This document shows, piece by piece, positions 60,915-64,000 of a DNA stretch of 64,000 bases. The notes beneath the pieces were generated by a model. The model was not told the origin of the DNA. It ran no database searches and worked only from the letters and a program-made list of their open reading frames with translations. Each line of letters opens with the position of its first letter. Positions within the stretch are counted from its first letter, which is position 1. Location: positions 1 to 64,000 of the forward strand of contig JAVBLN010000007.1 of assembly GCA_031553495.1 (NCBI GenBank), read 5' to 3'. A program made the translations under genes and the position numbers. Source of the DNA: Pinibacter sp031553495. Lineage in GTDB: Bacteria > Bacteroidota > Bacteroidia > Chitinophagales > Chitinophagaceae.

Positions 60915-61093
60915 GTTATGAGTTATGAGTTTTGAGTTATGAGTGCTTTTGTTTTTGCTTGTAATCAGTGTACAAAGCATTCTCAATTCTTCATTTATTT
61001 CAACCACAATTGACACAAAGAAAAGCGCAAGGGATGATTGAATTACAATCATCCCTTGTGTGCCTTGTGCCTCCCATAGTGCCACTTGTGGTT
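60915..61093. repeat. Composite tail: heptamers, spacer and nested inverted repeat
   Basis: GTTATGA (two), GTTTTGA and GTTATGA units (60915-60942), then GTGCTTTTGTTTTTGCTTGT, AATCAGTG and AAGCATTCTCAATT, then an outer pair AACCACAA (61002) and TTGTGGTT (to 61093). A 13-bp perfect inner stem CAAGGGATGATTG/CAATCATCCCTTG (61028-61058) lies inside. It parallels 24311-24489. Confidence 0.85.
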
Positions 61094-61197
61094 AAAATTT
61101 CCGCATAGCCGGTTAATAATTGGGTAGTATTTACCATAGATGTAATTTTGCAGGCAATCTTTTCTTCTTGAATTGTGACTTTGACTTCATTGCCGGT

Positions 61198-62697
61198 ATG
61201 CTTAAGAAATGTATCATTTTAAAATTGTGGTTTTTTTTGTTTTTGTGTAATTTTTTACAGGCACAACAAAAGCCGAATATCATCTTCATTTTAGCTGATG
61301 ATTTGGGCTATGGCGATATAAGCGCATATGGAAGTAAAATTGTGCAAACACCTAATATTGACGCCCTTGCCAACAGCGGTGCCAAAATGATAAATGGTTA
61401 TTGCACTTCACCCATTTGCAGCCCGTCAAGGGCCGCTATGCTTACCGGCAGATACCAGCAGCGGTTTGGGTTTGAATACCAGGAAAAAGATGCTCCAATT
61501 GGCAGAATGACACTGCTGCAAAAAAGAAAATTTCTTAGAAGAGCTAAAAAAGAAGGCGATATCATTGATTTGTCGCGGGATTCTATAACAGTGCCGAATG
61601 GGTTGCCGGCAAATGAAACTACCATAGCTCAGTTGCTACAAAAGCATGGCTACAAAACCGGCGTTATTGGCAAATGGAATTTAGGCGTCGCTAAGTATCA
61701 ACTGCCTGATGCCAAAGGCTTTGATTATTTCTATGGTTTTTACACCGCTGCTTCATTATATGCTGCTAAAAAAGATGCCGGTATAATTGATAAGACCACT
61801 CCCAGCATACTTGACAGACCCACATGGTATCGCGAAGGTTTAAGCGCCATCAGGCGAAACGGAACCATAATTAAAGAAAAAGAATATTTAACCTACAGCA
61901 TCGCCAATGAAGCGGTATCGTTTATAGAAGAGAACAAACATGCACCGTTTTTCCTGTATGTGCCATTCAGTGCGCCACATACGCCTTTGCAGGCGCCAAG
62001 AGAACTGGTCAAAAAGTTTGAAGATGAGCCCGATCCTATAAAACAAGTGTATTATGCCATGATTGTTGCATTGGATGAAGCAATAGGCAAAATAATGGAT
62101 AAAGTGAAAAAAGAAGGATTGGAGGAAAATACGCTGATCATATTTACAAGTGATAATGGCGGTGCGGTGTATACTACGGCCACAAATAATGAGCCTTTGA
62201 AAGGCGGCAAAATGAGCGAGTTTGACGGTGGGCTGAAAGTGCCTTATATTATGAGTTTTCCGGGAAGAATTCCGGCAGGAAAAATGTATGGATATCCTGT
62301 GAGCACCCTGGATATATTTGCTACCATAACTGCCTCTGTTGATATTGAACCCGGTGACGAAAAAAAGCGGGATGGGGTTAACATAATTCCTTATCTGACC
62401 GGTGAAAATGCCTCCAGGCCGCATGAAGTATTGTATTGGCGAAACGGCTACTCGAAAGCGGTAAGAAAAGGAGATTACAAGTTGTATGTGAATGATAAGG
62501 AGAAAGTGACTTATTTGTACGATTTGTCGATAGATCCGGGAGAGTATAATGATATATCGGCAGCCAATCCCGGAAAATTACAGGAACTGAAAGCTGAATT
62601 AGCTGCATGGGAAGCCACTTTGATAAAACCCATGTGGAAATCGCGCTTTCATTACCGGCAAAAGATCCGCGACCGGTATTATATTTTCCCCACATAA
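61198..62697 (+). CDS. Sulfatase, exported
   Basis: The ATG at 61198 gives MLKKCIILKLWFFLFLCNFL then QAQ, a signal peptide; the longer frame from 61120 starts with TTG and runs through intergenic repeat. The formylglycine motif is C74-S-P-S-R78 (ICSPSRAAMLTGR), and the metal-binding DD pair is in FILADDLGYGDISAYG; a later FTSDNGGAVYTTATNNEPLK holds the other metal site. The length of 499 residues suits the arylsulfatase type. It should remove sulfate from a polysaccharide or small ester in the periplasm. A formylglycine-generating enzyme must be encoded elsewhere. Confidence 0.93.
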   Translation: MLKKCIILKLWFFLFLCNFLQAQQKPNIIFILADDLGYGDISAYGSKIVQTPNIDALANSGAKMINGYCTSPICSPSRAAMLTGRYQQRFGFEYQEKDAPIGRMTLLQKRKFLRRAKKEGDIIDLSRDSITVPNGLPANETTIAQLLQKHGYKTGVIGKWNLGVAKYQLPDAKGFDYFYGFYTAASLYAAKKDAGIIDKTTPSILDRPTWYREGLSAIRRNGTIIKEKEYLTYSIANEAVSFIEENKHAPFFLYVPFSAPHTPLQAPRELVKKFEDEPDPIKQVYYAMIVALDEAIGKIMDKVKKEGLEENTLIIFTSDNGGAVYTTATNNEPLKGGKMSEFDGGLKVPYIMSFPGRIPAGKMYGYPVSTLDIFATITASVDIEPGDEKKRDGVNIIPYLTGENASRPHEVLYWRNGYSKAVRKGDYKLYVNDKEKVTYLYDLSIDPGEYNDISAANPGKLQELKAELAAWEATLIKPMWKSRFHYRQKIRDRYYIFPT

Positions 62698-62754
62698 AAG
62701 CGTTATAATCAAAGGAAGACCGGAAGTGATTTAAAAAAAGTTTTTGATCTGTTT

Positions 62755-62786
62755 TTGGATTGTATCAAATGAAATCTTTACTTTTG
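62755..62786 (+). promoter_or_regulatory. Promoter of tRNA-Ser
   Basis: TTG at 62755, a 21-bp spacer and TACTTTTG at 62779-62786 agree with the Bacteroidota consensus. An alternative TTG at 62760 gives a 16-bp spacer. Transcription should start near 62793. Confidence 0.65.
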
Positions 62787-62792
62787 CCTCCC

Positions 62793-62812
62793 TCCCGATC
62801 GTTGAATCGGGA
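62793..62812 (+). other. Hairpin in the tRNA-Ser leader
   Basis: TCCCGAT and ATCGGGA form a 7-bp stem with the CGTTGA loop, ending 6 bp before the mature tRNA. It could act in 5' processing or be a harmless leader structure. Confidence 0.5.
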
Positions 62813-62818
62813 CAGGAT

Positions 62819-62909
62819 GGTGAGGTGCCTGAGTGGCCGAAAGGGCCGGTTTGCTAAACCGTTGTACGGGCTTAAACCTGTACCGAGGGTTCGAATCCCT
62901 CCCTCACCG
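62819..62909 (+). tRNA. tRNA-Ser(GCU)
   Basis: The acceptor stem is GGTGAGG with CCTCACC (62902-62908) and discriminator G at 62909. The D-arm GCCTGAGTGGCCGAAAGGGC and the anticodon loop TTTGCTAAA (anticodon GCT) follow. A long class II variable arm (TGTACGGGCTTAAACCTGTA) and the T-arm GAGGGTTCGAATCCCTC complete it. CCA is not encoded, as usual in Bacteroidota. It reads AGC/AGU codons. Its own promoter and terminator are visible. Confidence 0.97.
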
Positions 62910-62932
62910 CTGAGGATCATTTAATAATATTT

Positions 62933-62967
62933 AAAGCCTGCAAACATACATTTGCAGGCTTTTTTTG
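62933..62967 (+). terminator. Intrinsic terminator after tRNA-Ser
   Basis: AAAGCCTGCAAA pairs perfectly with TTTGCAGGCTTT around CATACA, with a seven-T tail. It begins 23 bp after the tRNA. It could also serve the converging minus-strand gene at 63031 in part. Confidence 0.93.
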
Positions 62968-63030
62968 TTTTTTTTATAGCTATAAAAACGATTCAAAAAC
63001 TGTTTGAGTTGATTTTTTTTGACACTCCCC

Positions 63031-63390
63031 CTATACCTTCTTCTCATAATAAGGCACCTCAACATTTGATACAGCTTCTTTTTGCTGCCAGTATGCCAAT
63101 GAAACTACGTGGCCGTCTTTTGTATGAAGCTGCCGCCCATAAACAGCCATTACAGCGCTAAAGGTAACATCGGTAACGCCAACAATATAACTAGCCGGGG
63201 CGGCAGGCGAACCTTCTGCCGGTGCTGGTGCTGCTTTGGGCGGAGGCGCAGGCGCCACTATTACCGTATATCCGTTATATTCAAGAAGCGCTTTCAAAAA
63301 ATCTGCACGCTCCTGCAAAACGTTCTTTTCTACTATTGCACACTTCACCCCCTGCAAGTCATCAAACTCATGATTTTTATTAATAGCCAT
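63031..63390 (-). CDS. Hypothetical protein next to nuoN, 119 aa
   Basis: No family recognised. The start at 63390 (MAINKNHEFDDLQGVKCAIV) is preferred to the ORF's first Met 12 bp upstream. The sequence has two parts joined by a Pro/Ala linker (APAPPPKAAPAPAEGSPAAP): an N-terminal helix-strand unit (NVLQERADFLKALLEYNGYT, VIVAP) and a C-terminal strand-rich unit (SYIVGVTDVTFSAVMAVYGR, HVVSLAYWQQKE). It lies 45 bp downstream of nuoN on the same strand, so it is probably the last gene of the nuo operon, but a link to complex I is only positional. Confidence 0.75.
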   Translation of the reverse strand: MAINKNHEFDDLQGVKCAIVEKNVLQERADFLKALLEYNGYTVIVAPAPPPKAAPAPAEGSPAAPASYIVGVTDVTFSAVMAVYGRQLHTKDGHVVSLAYWQQKEAVSNVEVPYYEKKV

Positions 63391-63435
63391 TGTGGAATTC
63401 AAATTTTAAAAGTGAAATAATTTTCACGCACTTTA

Positions 63436-64000
63436 CTAATGTGCTATCAGCGAATAAATATAATCGTATACCGGGCTTGCTACACCTGCTATCACAACAC
63501 CTGCAATACATACGGCAAATGCCAGCTTCGACATAAGCGGTATCTTTACCGGCTGAAGCGGCGCAGGGTTCGCATCCATAAAGATTGCTTTTACTACACG
63601 CAAATAGTAATAAAGCGAAATCACGATATTTATTGCAGCAATGCTTATCAGCACATAATTTCCTTTACCTGCTCCTGCTATCAGCAAAAAGAATTTACCG
63701 AAAAATCCTGCTGTTGGCGGAACTCCGGCCAGTGAAAACAAACCAACCGCCAGCACCCACGATAAAGCAGTATTGGTTTTATAAAGCCCTTTGTAATCGC
63801 TGATATTTTCTTTTCCCGTAGCAGCGCTTATTAATGATACCACTCCAAAAGCGGCCAGGTTGGAAAAAACATAGATCAGCACAAAGTATATAACAGACGT
63901 GGTTGAAACATCCGACCCTCCTGAAATACCTACCAATATAAAACCTACCTGGGCAATGGATGAAAACGCGAGAAAGCGTTTGAAATTCTCCTGCCGTATG
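63436..64000 (-). CDS. nuoN: NADH-quinone oxidoreductase subunit N (5' part outside the window)
   Basis: The frame stays open to the window edge at 64000. The segment IRQENFKRFLAFSSIAQVGF, read upstream of the first start-like codon, is the conserved NuoN block, so the gene begins beyond the window. What is seen includes the antiporter-like helices and the Lys-containing loop (SLAGVPPTAGFFGKFFLLIA) with a C-terminal helix. NuoN is one of three proton-pumping subunits of complex I and normally the last gene of the operon, in agreement with only a small orphan following it. Confidence 0.95.
   Translation of the reverse strand, partial: IRQENFKRFLAFSSIAQVGFILVGISGGSDVSTTSVIYFVLIYVFSNLAAFGVVSLISAATGKENISDYKGLYKTNTALSWVLAVGLFSLAGVPPTAGFFGKFFLLIAGAGKGNYVLISIAAINIVISLYYYLRVVKAIFMDANPAPLQPVKIPLMSKLAFAVCIAGVVIAGVASPVYDYIYSLIAH

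Noticed and set aside
61101..61135. Possible minus family R end (TAGCCGGTTAATAA) closing a pair with 60845
   Set aside because: Only about 10 bases match; too short to count as a copy, though it may be a relic.
61888..62424. 178-codon minus-strand frame inside the sulfatase gene
   Set aside because: Shadow of a conserved coding sequence on the plus strand.

Overview
The window reads as a chromosomal segment from a member of the Bacteroidota, most likely order Chitinophagales (Chitinophagaceae-like). The evidence is a SusC/SusD pair, T9SS-type C-terminal sorting domains, a RemB/Wzi-like outer-membrane protein, TAnnTTTG-type promoter boxes, few Shine-Dalgarno sites, a long signal-peptide-bearing AtpB, a tRNA without encoded CCA, and moderately low GC by eye. 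No rRNA, prophage, CRISPR or plasmid functions were seen. The assignment rests on gene content and style, not on a database search.

Layout. 488-3406 is a GH3/beta-lactamase-fold fusion. 3846-12169 carries a Crp-type regulator, an orphan protein, OsmC, an aldo-keto reductase, LptC, RNase HII, a BatB/BatC pair and a GlxA-type AraC regulator. 12793-21592 is a possible anion/phosphate block: OprP-like porin, two lipoproteins, a CYTH-like orphan, a CYTH protein, an SLC13 symporter and a two-helix membrane orphan. 21755-31117 holds an outer-membrane barrel, MgtC, a lipid kinase, a ThrE exporter, a short MutS-like ATPase, dihydroorotase and a RemB/Wzi-like protein. 31533-32243 is peptidase E. 32440-36279 is a tight four-gene cluster (UbiA prenyltransferase, type III polyketide synthase, methyltransferase, FAD oxidoreductase), the best candidate for a specialised-metabolite pathway. 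36700-42461 has adenine deaminase, a sorting-domain protein, an ABC exporter and a small-protein/nucleotidyltransferase pair. 42608-47197 is the ATP synthase operon atpB-E-F-H-A, interrupted between atpE and atpF and lacking atpG after atpA. 47676-52374 is SusC/SusD. 52665-53812 is a REP-associated tyrosine transposase (RAYT) gene between REP palindromes. 54296-62697 has a beta-helix surface protein, an ABC exporter, pyrD, a TerC-family protein and a sulfatase. The end has tRNA-Ser(GCU), a small orphan and the 3' part of nuoN.

The most unusual feature is the intergenic DNA. I count 28 copies (one partial) of a roughly 65-85 bp element, called family R here, always between genes and evenly split by orientation (14 plus, 14 minus). 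Copies share a framework: an outer T-run with a GGG..CCGGC end, GTAG, a variable segment, a GTTGYGWCRC core, a variable segment, then GTAGNAAT. Seven intergenic regions hold a pair in opposite orientation, five of them with outer ends facing outward like long terminal inverted repeats. Many copies are joined to tails of imperfect tandem heptamers (GTTATGA, TTGAAAG, CAGTTGG, ATTCTCA and others) whose sequence differs between sites while the 7-bp period is kept. Two sites share a composite of about 250 bp with the same module order. This looks like a modular, non-autonomous repeat system. Whether the RAYT in the window has anything to do with it is unknown; the REPs beside the RAYT have a different sequence.
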